From Plasmodium malariae (lineage: Eukaryota > Apicomplexa > Aconoidasida > Haemosporida > Plasmodiidae), in NCBI RefSeq assembly GCF_900090045.1, contig NC_041779.1, forward strand, positions 1,389,001-1,453,000: DNA of 64,000 nucleotides, written 5' to 3'. A model generated the notes under the pieces. That model was not told where the DNA came from and did no database searches. It saw only the letters and a program-made list of their open reading frames with translations. Shown here one piece after another: positions 24,700-35,300 of the stretch. The translations under genes and the position numbers were made by a program. Numbering within the stretch: the first letter of the stretch is position 1; each line of letters begins with the position of its first letter.

Positions 24700-24880
24700 G
24701 TATATATATACGTCACACCGGTTGAGAAACAATAAAAACGCAGCTATCAGAAACGTGTTTATGACAAGTGGATTGATAAAAAGTTTAATCGTATTAACAG
24801 ATAAGGGGGAAAATAAGAAAAATTAGATAAAAAAAAATACTGCTATATTATAGTAGTACTCTAAATGTGAAAAGAAAAAA
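22561..24880. other. 2.3-kb intergenic region upstream of GOT1
   Basis: Very AT-rich, with many poly(A) runs of 12-23 bases, (AT)n near 22955..22980 and a pure (AT)n run at about 24647..24692. A 29-bp tandem array lies at 24173..24345. The frame 24700..24824 is open and slightly coding-like (RNVFMTSGLIKSLIVLTDKG) but has no splice link to GOT1. It is treated as leader sequence. Confidence 0.5.
24173..24345 (+). repeat. 29-bp tandem repeat, purine-only apart from TT and C
   Basis: Five near-identical units, each of the form caaagaaagaaaaaag, then six A's and ttagggg, followed by a diverged sixth unit. The strand is almost all purine, so it could form unusual DNA structure. No coding potential. 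Confidence 0.9.
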
Positions 24881-25291
24881 ATGTTAGATGAAAATAAAAC
24901 CATAGGATTACTACTATTTTTTTTAGGAATAGTATCGGGGTTTATTGGAGTATTTCTATTTTTTGATAAATTTTTTTTATGTGTATCAAATTTGTTTTTT
25001 TTATTAGGCTTATATTATTTAGTAGGAACAACAAAAATTGTAAGATTTTTAATGAACAAAAAAAAAATTGTAGGTAGTGCAAGTTTTTTATTTGGTTTCT
25101 TCTTAATAATTTTAAACAGAACATTAATTGGCTTTGTATTTCAGACATTTGGAATATATAAATTATTCTTTTCCTTTTTGCCAAATATTGTGCATTTTGT
25201 AAAATATTCACCTATTGGTTTCATATTAAATTTACCTGGAATAAAGCAACTGGCGGATTACCTTGTAAATAGCGATCGATTGCCCATTTAA
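24881..25291 (+). CDS. GOT1: GOT1 vesicle-transport membrane protein (Got1/Sft2 family)
   Basis: Single exon, 136 aa, almost exactly the usual Got1 length (about 138). Got1 is a small Golgi/ER tetraspanning protein that helps ER-to-Golgi COPII vesicle traffic and fusion. Four hydrophobic segments are visible: IGLLLFFLGIVSGFIGVFLF, then FFLCVSNLFFLLGLYYLVG, then a helix after the KKKIVGSASF loop (FLFGFFLIILNR), then LIGFVFQTFGIYKLF. Family landmarks are FFDK after helix 1, a G-x-x-K-x-V-R-F loop (VGTTKIVRFL), G-S-x-x-F-x-x-G before helix 3, and a terminal P-I-G-F-I-L-N-L-P-G. The ATG at 24881 lies in a typical A-rich Plasmodium context. There are no odd features and the call is confident. Confidence 0.93.
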   Translation: MLDENKTIGLLLFFLGIVSGFIGVFLFFDKFFLCVSNLFFLLGLYYLVGTTKIVRFLMNKKKIVGSASFLFGFFLIILNRTLIGFVFQTFGIYKLFFSFLPNIVHFVKYSPIGFILNLPGIKQLADYLVNSDRLPI

Positions 25292-25738
25292 AAAAAGCGC
25301 CCTTAGCATTAATACATGTACATATATGTATGTGTGTTTTTGTGCATGCATGCATATATACATATATGTGTACAATATATGTATAATATATATGTTTATA
25401 TTAAACTTCCTTCCACTGCCATGCAATACAGCTACATTGCTTATAAGTATATACATGTACGAAGTATGTAGGCGTGTATAAAGTATATATATACATGTAT
25501 AATAATATGTTGTTCTGTTACTTTCCAATATTTTCTATTTTTTTCCTTTTTTTCCCTTTTATTTGCCTGTTTTTACCTTTTCTTTGCCTTTTTTTTTTTA
25601 CGTATGATAATTTTTCTCGTGTTTGCCTTTTTTCACTTTTTTATGCTTCTCTCGATTTTTTCGATTATTACACAGTTGTTTTGTACCTTTTGATAATAAC
25701 ACAATTGTTTTGTATTCTTCTTTTTTTTTAAACCTCAT
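25292..25738. other. 3' region of GOT1
   Basis: AT-rich with scattered tatatacat elements and T/C-rich stretches at 25510..25620. Nothing coding was seen. It probably contains the GOT1 3' UTR and the promoter of the small candidate gene that follows. Confidence 0.55.
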
Positions 25739-25794
25739 ATGATAAAAGCCTCTAAATTTAAAAAATATTGTTGCCGTTGCAGATGCACTACACG

Positions 25795-25828
<34 letters not shown>

Positions 25829-26412
25829 TATACGTATATGTATACATACGTACTTATATAGGTACGTATGTGTATACCGCGTGAAGCGCATTTACACAAA
25901 CAAACACACTTGCTCATATGTGCGTTCATGTATATGTGTTGTGCACGTGTATGCGTGTTTATCCCTTCATTCACTTCAAGGGGGAGGACATAAAATCGTA
26001 AGGCAGTTGTTTGACGGGAGTGCGGAAGAAAGAAGTTCTAATTTCTACGCAAAAATAATGTTAAATTGCTAAGAGTAAAGAAATAAAACTAATGGGATAT
26101 GATGCAGGTGTGCGTACACATATATACACATACACATATACACATATATACATATGTACATCCATATGTATATATATATATATATATATATATGAACTTA
26201 TGCGGTGTTCCATATCATCGCGTGAACGGTTGGTTCCACGTGGTGAAGGTAAAATACACGAAAAGGTTAAGAAACATTATGAGGAATACATGTTAACAAC
26301 AAAAGATGCGGGTCAGACAACCGTAAATCCAGAATCTGTAATTTCAAAGTTTAGGGATTTATACTTGCTTAAGAACTCAGAGCACTTAACTGTCATTTTT
26401 CGTACTGTTTGA
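25739..26412 (+). CDS. Candidate small spliced gene, convergent with the Rad51 paralogue, with a one-base frame break
   Basis: ATG at 25739. Exon 25739..25793 ends at a GTATGT donor in phase 1. The next acceptor (25981) continues in the same frame with GGHKIVRQLFDGSAEERS and NFYAKIMLN. That frame meets a stop at about 26070, but one base away the frame runs on (AKSKEIKLMGYDAG) to a donor at 26108. An acceptor at 26249 again fits in phase 1 and gives KIHEKVKKHYEEYMLTTKDAG. The GC content and codon quality are higher than in the flanks. The last 100 bases overlap, antisense, the end of the Rad51-paralogue CDS, unless another splice at 26339 ends it earlier. No family was recognised. Two independent phase-compatible introns argue for a real gene. 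The frame break at about 26068 may be sequencing error or decay. Confidence 0.4.
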
Positions 26413-27579
26413 TTCTTTTTCTTCGTTCTTTTTAGAATTATAATTGTGTTGGAGCAAGATAAACTAACAATGTAATCAGAAAAGTCGAATGCAAAATCAG
26501 AGTTGTATGCTTTTTTTATTTGCGAACTATTAATTAGTAGTACAAAAAAATCATTCTCATATGAAATTTTTTTTAAAATTAAAGAAAATTTAATAAAAAG
26601 CTGATGTTTTTTATAGCTATCAATTTTTTCATTTCCATTGAATATAGAATTAAATGAATCAATTACAAGTAAAGATATTTTATAATATTTTAAAATGTAA
26701 TATATTTCTTTCTCAAATAAAATAAAGAAATCTGTTTCGTCGTTAATTTTTTGAATATATAAATTTTGCAGTACATTTCGAGCCATGTTCTTTCTTTTTT
26801 CATCAAAAGATGATGAGCGGCCGTAACTCTGCGGTTTTTTTGACGCTTCTACTCCCTTTTGATTAAGCATCTCTTCATCAAACAAATGATTTTTTTCAGA
26901 GTCTATAAAATTGTCGCCACTTAGTTTACTAACATTGGGTGCATTTAAATAATCTTCATTACTATCAACAAAGTTTTCTACACATGCAACACCGTAGCTG
27001 TTACTATTATACACAATATTACTAACCTGCTTCTTCTGCTCTAACTTCTTTTCCACTATTTCTGTAAGTCTGTGCATTGGAAATATTCTATTAATATAAA
27101 TATAAAAAACGATATTTTCTTTCTTCTCTTCAAATGTTTTTAAAAGTTGTTCTGCACATAATGTTAAGGCGAATTGTGTTTTCCCACTTCCTGAACCTCC
27201 TATTATTTCGACCAAGCTATAATTTAATATGCCATTCTCGAAAAAAAAATTTAGCTTCTTGTTGTCAAATCTTAGTTTTTTTCTGAAAAAGAAGAAAGAA
27301 GCAATTAAAATTTTAATACGTGATGAAAAGGCGTCATTATGCTTGAGGCAAAATAGTACAAATGTAATCCTCTAGCCTGCTATACATTCTTATCAATATG
27401 TGTACATAAGTATATGTATGTATAATATTTATACACACATATATTTATATGTGCATATACATATAATTATGCTCATTTGGGATTTTTTTTTCTCTTTAAA
27501 AAAAAAAAAACCTGTCTACTTTGTTGAAAGTGACGTCGTCAAATATTTTTTGAACAGATCTGCACGTACGATGATTCAT
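26313..27579 (-). CDS. Rad51/RecA-family ATPase, likely a Rad51 paralogue
   Basis: Minus strand, two exons: 27579..27512 and 27282..26313, 345 aa. The N terminus is MNHRTCRSVQKIFDD. A linker then leads into NYSLVEIIGGSGSGKTQFAL, where the Walker A is GGSGSGKT followed by Gln, as in Rad51-type recombinases. Walker B is the hydrophobic strand ISLLVIDSF (Asp acceptor). A later strand, DFFVLLINSSQIK, fits the L2/Q-switch region. RecA-fold ATPases of this class act in homologous recombination and double-strand-break repair in the nucleus. About 90 residues of Asn/Ser/Lys-rich insert separate Walker A from Walker B. There is no N-terminal helix-hairpin-helix domain as in Rad51 itself, which favours a paralogue (Rad57, XRCC2 or XRCC3 type). 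Which one cannot be decided by eye. The first intron's donor (GTTTTT) is weak, so the N terminus is less sure. Confidence 0.78.
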
Positions 27580-28081
27580 CAGCGAAGAATGGACCTAACA
27601 AATTGTTTTACAATTGGACTCATTCGATTGCGATAACTGAGAACTGCTTATCCGTTCCGAAGGTTATGTGCCCATTCGTTGAAAAATTTATTCGCTTATT
27701 TGTTCAGAGAATTATTTGAATATTAGATCATTTGATCATTTATTTGTTCAATTATGCGCTTGCGTATTTGTTAATTAATCTTTTTTTTTTTTTTTTTTAC
27801 CTCATATTACTTTATTTTTATTCTATTTTTACTCTATTTCTGCTTTATTTTTGCCAAATTTTTATTTTTTTTTTTTTATTTTCTCTTAAATTTGTATGAA
27901 CACAGCCATGTCCGCTTGGGCTCCTCGTCAAGTGTATTTAAAAAAAAAAAAAAATAAAATAAAATAAAATAAGGCAAGTTTGAATATGTGCATTGGTGCG
28001 CTATCTTGTTATTCCTTCAAGAATATATATTTTACCCTTATCATTGCACTACCATATATATACATTAAAACGTGCATACAT

Positions 28082-28285
28082 GCGTAAGTACATACATCGT
28101 ATAAGTACATACATCGTATAAGTACATACATCGCATAAGTACATACATCGCATAAGTACATACATCGCATAAGTACATACATCGTATAAGCACATACATC
28201 GTATAAGTACATACATCGCATAAGTACATACATCGCATAAGTACATACATCGCATAAGTACATACATCGCATAAGTACATACATG
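28082..28285. repeat. 17-bp minisatellite, 12 copies
   Basis: Twelve units of cataagtacatacatcg with cgtataag and cgcataag variants. Seventeen is not a multiple of three, so the three reverse frames each show the same Met-Tyr-Val-Leu-Arg-Cys run. These ORFs are artefacts. Confidence 0.97.
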
Positions 28286-28365
28286 AATGCTTAAATACGT
28301 ACGTACGTAGGGGAGTTGCCACTTGACATGGCACTAGCAAAAAGCTGTAACAGATGAAGAAGCAG

Positions 28366-28515
28366 TAATTATACAGTTATACAGTTTTACAGCCATACAG
28401 TTTTACAGCCATACAGTTATACAGCCATACAGTTATACAGCCATATAATTATACAGCCATACAGTCATACAGCCATACAGTCATACAGCCATACAGTTAT
28501 ACAGTCATACAGTTA
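28366..28515. repeat. Acag(t/c)(c/t)at 8-bp repeat array
   Basis: Alternating 8-bp half-units acagttat, acagccat, acagtcat and acagtttt make a 16-bp period. It lies 80 bases from the 17-bp array in the same divergent intergenic region. Confidence 0.9.
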
Positions 28516-28890
28516 TATAATTACACAATTATAATATTTCGGAAAAGAGAAAAAATTGAAAAGGCCAAGAAATACATTTCTTTACTAACAGTTGGTAGGT
28601 TACATCACTTCGTGCTTCTCTGGGGTTTACAAGAAAAAAAGGGAAAAATATATCATTCGGGAATTCCCACATATATATGTATATATACATATGTATGTAA
28701 GTGTGAATATATGTATACAGGAATAGTGCGTTCTTATTTGCACAACTTTGGTACATCCATTTTACTTTAGTTTTTTTTTTTTTTTTTTTGTTCAAACAAC
28801 GACCTTTGCGCTATGCGAGGGGAAGGTATCAAGATATTAGCGGCTTAGCATGGGCGAACGTAAGATAAGCAAACAAATACGGAAAAAATG

Positions 28891-28924
<34 letters not shown>

Positions 28925-29307
28925 ACAAAAGAGAGGGTAAAAAGAAGGAAAAAAACAAAAGAAAAAACGAAGGAAAAGAGAAGGAAAAAAGAAGGAAAAA
29001 AGAAGGAAAAAAAAAACTTTAACCTATATAATCGCTCCACTATTTTTATAGGAAGTTCGTAAGGGGTGGAGAAAATAAAAAAGTAGAGTATACAAATGTG
29101 TTGCATACGAGTGAATAGAACAAAGGCATGAACAACATGAAGCTCAAAGAGAGCTCTCTAAGTATAAACATGTGATATATCTGCTTAGTTGCTAACATAT
29201 TTAGCTTCCATATCCCCTTACATATGGTAGTTTGAATTAACCCCGAAAGAGGCTATTAAAAAGAGGTTATTAAAAAAACGAAAACATTAAAGAATAAGGT
29301 AATAATA

Positions 29308-32300
29308 ATGGAAAGACGAAAGAAAAGGAAAAAAATTTCTCTCCTCATTGATGTATTACTTTACTTTATTTTGTTCTATTCCATGTTTCCTATTGAAAAA
29401 AAAAATGAAAGAAAACTTAGTGAAAATTACAGTGAAGCAGGAAAAGCTTTTAAGAATATTCTCCCCTTTTATTTGAATACTCCTCAGTACTGTAATCTAT
29501 TATTTGACATGAACGTATCAGGTACTTATTCAATAAGGTGGGGTGTTAATTATATATACTTCGAACACTTGAATGATAGTTTTTTTGTAAATTTTAACTT
29601 GTATAGTATATATGTAAAAGAGGTAGAATTGTACGAGTACAGACATAGGAGTTTTCTATTATTAAAGAAAGAATCAGTAGAAAATGAAATAAAATTTGTA
29701 ACGTCCATTGAGTATGATAAGAGTATAGATGCAAAGGAACAGAGGACTTTTTATTTTACTGTGCATTCAAATTATGTGCAGAGCTTTGACACGTACATAA
29801 ATGTAACAATTGATGTAAACATAGTTGGACATGTTGGTAGGGGAGGAGAAAGAGGTAGTGGTCAGGTGCCATCTGTTGATGAAAAGAAAAATGACGATAT
29901 AACAATGGTTGATGAATCAAAAAATGGGATAAAACAAAATAGACTTCCTCTAAATAACAATAGTTACATTATAATAAAGGAAAATTATTATTACGCATCT
30001 AATGAAGACTATAAGTTCAACGTAAGAGAAGCTGACAATTTTTATGTGGACTCGAAGGGGAACAAAATAATTGTAATATATAGTGTTTTATTTTTTGTCG
30101 ATTTTAACAAACATTGTAATATAAGTTTCTTCTCTCTTCTAACACAAGGGATAGAACAGGGAAAAAACTTTTCTATGGACTTAAAAAAAATAAAATTAGG
30201 TAAAAATTATATGCACAATATGACAACAGAGAGTATATTAAAATATTCATTTTCCCATAAAGAGTGCAAAGAAGGTTGCATTAAGAGTAGCAAAACAAAA
30301 AATGGCGTGTTTTTACACACATTAATGGAGAATAATAACATATATAAGTTCGACATCGTGTACACCATATACAGCAGTCACAGCACCTACGGCAATGACA
30401 GCATTTACGGAAGTTACAGCAATTATGACATTTCGAATTCTGATCGAGGAAGTGGCCATACGAGCACCTCTAGCGATACGATACGCCCTAACGAGGTTGT
30501 CCATTTTAACCTTGAATACTCTATTGTGAACAACTCAAAAAATTACACAATTAATGACTACATGAAAGAACAATTTTATAAAGAATGCGTTCATAATACT
30601 TTTTTCCCCCATCAGATTATTCAAGTAGGGGAGAATGACGAACATTTTACCGGTTTAGTGGTTACTCCGTCGGGTAAAAATAAGTGCTCACAGAATGGCG
30701 GAAAGTGCATCGACGATGATAAAAAGAAAGCAGATAATAGTAACCACGTAGCAGAGAATGTTGATTTCATAATTTACGGAAGAGTGATAGAAATAAACGA
30801 TACATTCATTTTAAATTTTGATCCAATTAATTTATTCGAAGAAGAACATAAGGTTGGTTTACATGTGAGTGAGGAGTCTTTGTTTAATTTCAGCCTTATT
30901 TCTAAGTCGGAAAGTATATATGTAAATTTGCTAAAAAAAGGGTCATCTCAAACTGTTTGTAATACTTATTATTTGAACAATATAAATGATTACAGTCTGT
31001 TTAGTTATATAACAAGAGACAGTGCTACTTTTTTACATAAACATTTCAATGATACATTTGAGGTGAACAAGAAGGATGCGAATCATAAGTTTAAAAATTT
31101 TTCTTTACAAAATATTTTATACATCAACTGTGTCGTACCAAAAGGGGAATACGAATTGAAGATTATTGTTAATGGTTATAATGTAATTTGTGATCCAAAC
31201 GAAATTAATTTAGTCCTTTATCCCTTGCTCATGTATGAGGAAAAACATACGTGTGACAGTAGCATGAATGCACTTACCGATTTGTTTTACTACCACTTGA
31301 GAGCGGAAAATAGGAGCCAAAGTGGAAGAGGAAGCGTAGTTGGCGGTTTAGGAGGCACTACTGCATCGAGAGTCGACGTGTCTGGTGAAGCCACCCCCGA
31401 GAGAACCTCAAACAGTGCATCCAGCTACGCAAGGCAGAATGACGATCTGACGTCAGAAGTGCAAAAAACGTATAGTAATATTTACGAGAAAAAGTGGATG
31501 ATGAACAATCCCCTCTTTGAGCAAGACGATTTTGTAATATTATACGAAAAGAGCATTGAAGAACAAGTAGACGAGTTGGTTGTTATTGTAAACAACTCAT
31601 TGTTTGTTGATATTTTTTTAGTAATAGTAGAATTTATAGGGGAGGACAGTTATTATTATATATATCGAAACTCAAGAAGCATAGTGAAATATATGCTTAA
31701 GTATAAAAACCCTTTTACTATATATTTGTTGGCATCAAATTTACATTACGAGAATAGAAAATTATGTGGTTATTTTTTTGTAGATATTGATTTTTTAAAA
31801 GGGTCTATAACAGTATCATTGGATGGTACAGAGGATTATAAAAAGATGATTCAAAAAATTAATTATATACCAAGTCTTATAATAGGATATGACTCCTACG
31901 CCTTTAGTAACTTTTGCTACGTTCCAGATTACAAAAAACATATTCTTACGATATGTGTTCAAGAAAATTCAATCATAAAAATAAATTGCTTTACACAAAA
32001 TTATATTTATATTTATTTATTAGATCAAAATAAAAATAAAATATATGAAGGGTATAACCATTTATATATTGAATCATTTACTAGGGGAGAATATGAAATC
32101 ATTTTCGAGTTTAACGTGCCAAATGATAAAGAAACAGATGCTTCTTTTTTTTATTTACAAATATATATCTACCAACTGAGTGCTTTAGAAAAATGTGTAT
32201 TTGATGGCCAAACTGATAGTAGTAGTGGCAGCAGTAGCGATGGAAATGGTAAAGATGCCCAATTCAAGAACTACTTATCATCGAACGAAAATGGAGACAA

Positions 32301-35300
32301 TTCTGAATATGACCTTAGCTCCTTTAGTGCAACTAATAACAGCAAAATAGAATTAAAGCAAAAGGGGAAAAACTTTTTTTTTTTTCAAAATGAATACGCA
32401 TATCATCTTTTTAAAAGAAATTTTCTTTTTCTTTTTCCAAGTAAAAGAACGACAAAAAATTTAATTTTACCTCAAGTGTCACATTTAAATAATATTGCTT
32501 TTTTGCTAAAACTGGAACTTGTTTTTCATAAAAATTTCTTACCTTATAAAATGACCATTCAAGAAGGCACAGATGATTTGTTAATGCATCATAGTTATAC
32601 GTATAAAAATAAAATTTTGCTAACTATGACAATTTTGAATAATAGTGTAAAAGTTTTTAAGTTGTATATAGACCTATATGAAGATATAAATGAAAAATTA
32701 AAAAATGATTATTGCCCCTATGCCTATTTGAATATTATCTATACCAATGAGGGAGGAACATACAAGCAAGCTGCTTTTTCAGGTTTAAACTTTGGTGAAA
32801 TCAGTATGCCCTTACTTCTAAATAGCATATTGCTAAAAAGCTTCGCGTATGCTAGGGGCATGGGCAATAGCGAACGTAACAAAGACGAAGATATGGGGGT
32901 GGTCAGACGCAACGATAGCGGTGTCAGAAATGATGACTGGAGCAACAAACACACTTCGACAATATCATTTAGAAACTCAAACACAGTTACTATTGGTAGC
33001 CAAAGCGTGGATTATAATCTAAAAATTATTAATAATAGTACAACGCTTTTCTTGGCTGAACATAGTGTTTTTTTTAATATGTACATGTACAGGGAAAATA
33101 ACGATATATCATTGAAAATTTATAAATATTTAAATAGTGATAACAAATTAGAGGAAGGATACGGAGTAACATTTGATGAAATGAATAAGGAGCATGTTTT
33201 ATCCCATTCGGAGGAAATTATGTCTTTCTCAAATAAACACATATATATATCAACCTGGTTAAAAAAAGGCTTGTATATATTTAAATATGAACAAAGTACA
33301 TCTCCCTTTTTCATTAATTTGAGTGTAATATGGAATTATCAAGATGATGATAAAAACATGGGGAAGAATTATCTTAAAAGATATAAATATGGAGGACAGT
33401 CATTAACACATTATAATAATGGGAAGACTGAAGAACCCCCTGCCGATGATGCTATTAGTGATACTATTTTGAAAAATGAAATTTATTTTTATTTTGATAA
33501 AGAACTAAAATGTGATGGAAGAAAAGATATATTTTATGAAAGCAAAAAAAAACTACATCGGTTAACTTTTTTTTTAAAAGAGGTCATAAATAACAATATT
33601 TTTGAAACTCATTCTGATGATAGTATGCAGATAACTGTAAAGAGGGACTCAAGGAATACGTTAATTTATGAGAGATATTGTATATGCATAGGGGGTGGTC
33701 CGAAAGTGAATGACATGCATTCCGATGGTTCAACCAGTGCGGTAAGTGCTAATGAAGTCGCCCAGGGTGTAGTAACGCAACCGTGGACCGGTAGTGGTAG
33801 TAGAAGCAGCAGTAGTAGCAGTAGCAGTAACGGCAGCAGTAGTAGCAGTAGCAGTAACGGCAGCAGTAGCAGCAGCAGTAATAGGTACAAAATTTATCAC
33901 ATTAGTGTAGAGGAGAGTACCAAGGTGTACATCGAAATAAAGCCGCATTTTCATTTTTTTATTTATCCATTCCGCGTAAGTGTAACATCAGAGGATTTTT
34001 ATTTTAACATTTTTAGTGAAAATAGGAATGTTATTAATACCAATTTGGGAAAAGGAGAGTACGAAGTAATTCTGTCTTTTCCACAATTAAAAGAAAATAA
34101 AAATACATTACAAAATGCTATATTTGATCTTATTATATTAGTAATTTTGCCTGAAAAGGGTGCAATAATAGGGGATAAAATTTTAGCTAGTTCATATATG
34201 AGTAATAGGTTAAGTGGGAAATTGTTAGAAAAGGAGTTGTGTAATATAAGCACATATAAAACTTTATTTAATAAAGTAGATTTAGTAAATATAAATGAAA
34301 ATGATTCATATGTAAGTAAATATATTATTTCATCAAAATTTAAAAATAACTATTTCCAAATTTTTGACAAGTATTATGTTAATAATTTTCAACAAGAAAT
34401 ATTTTTTACAATTCCAGGTGAGAGTTACATTTTGAAAATTTTCTGCATGCCTATAGATGAGCTGGGAGGTGAAAATATGTACAAAGAGGGTACTTACAAT
34501 AATACATATAATGGTAATAGTAATAGTACGTATAACAATAATGCATATAATAATAACATAACTTACGATAGTAGTGTCCACAATAATAGCAGTAGTGAAA
34601 CGATGAGCAACATTTACAATGTGGCTTCTAACTACGTAAATGCTATTTTGAATGTACGTAACAATTTTAGCGTTCAAGTTGTACTGGCTGATATGGATAA
34701 TAAGTCTAATGTTAAGAATAACACCTCGAATGATAATGAGAAGGATAAATATGATGATAATAACAGTAGTAATCGTAATAACAGTAGTAATAGTAATGCC
34801 TTCGTTTCACCGCTACATTCAAATGAGAATGAAGAGTATATGCTAATTTTATACAAAGTGGACAACAATTTTAAACTGGTAATAAAAACAAATAATCATG
34901 AATGTAATTACTTCAAGATAATTTTAAGTCTTCATCCCCTCAGTTTTTATAACAGTGAACATTATTTCTCATATGCTAATTACCTAGATAAATATTTGAA
35001 AAATTTATTCAATACCTTGTCTGTTAAGACCAAGTTGTATGAAGGTATAAACTATACACATGAAAAGTCGTCCATGTACAGCCTCACACGTTTAACTTCA
35101 CCTATTGTTAATTTGAAAAGTGTCAATATGAAGGACCTTTTTTCCTTTCCCTTGTCCATTAATAAGGTTAGAAGTGTAACCAGAGGGGAACTTTGCCGTG
35201 CAGATTTGTTCAGTGGATTTGCTAATAGGATTTTTTAAGCGGATATATTGAACGAATTTACTGAGCGGTTTTGCCTTTTACATATTTGTCAGATTTGCCA

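Larger units (their letters stand above)
27580..29307. other. Divergent intergenic region
   Basis: 1.7 kb separating the minus-strand Rad51 paralogue from the + strand giant membrane protein. It is therefore a bidirectional promoter region. It holds two tandem arrays (28082..28285 and 28366..28515) and a purine-rich stretch at 28885..29015. No gene was found. Confidence 0.65.

Noticed and set aside
28009..28340. Three overlapping reverse ORFs rich in Met-Tyr-Cys
   Set aside because: They are the same 17-bp minisatellite read in three frames; no start context or flanking coding sequence.
28082..28515. CRISPR-like array
   Set aside because: Units are contiguous without unique spacers, and the DNA is nuclear eukaryotic.
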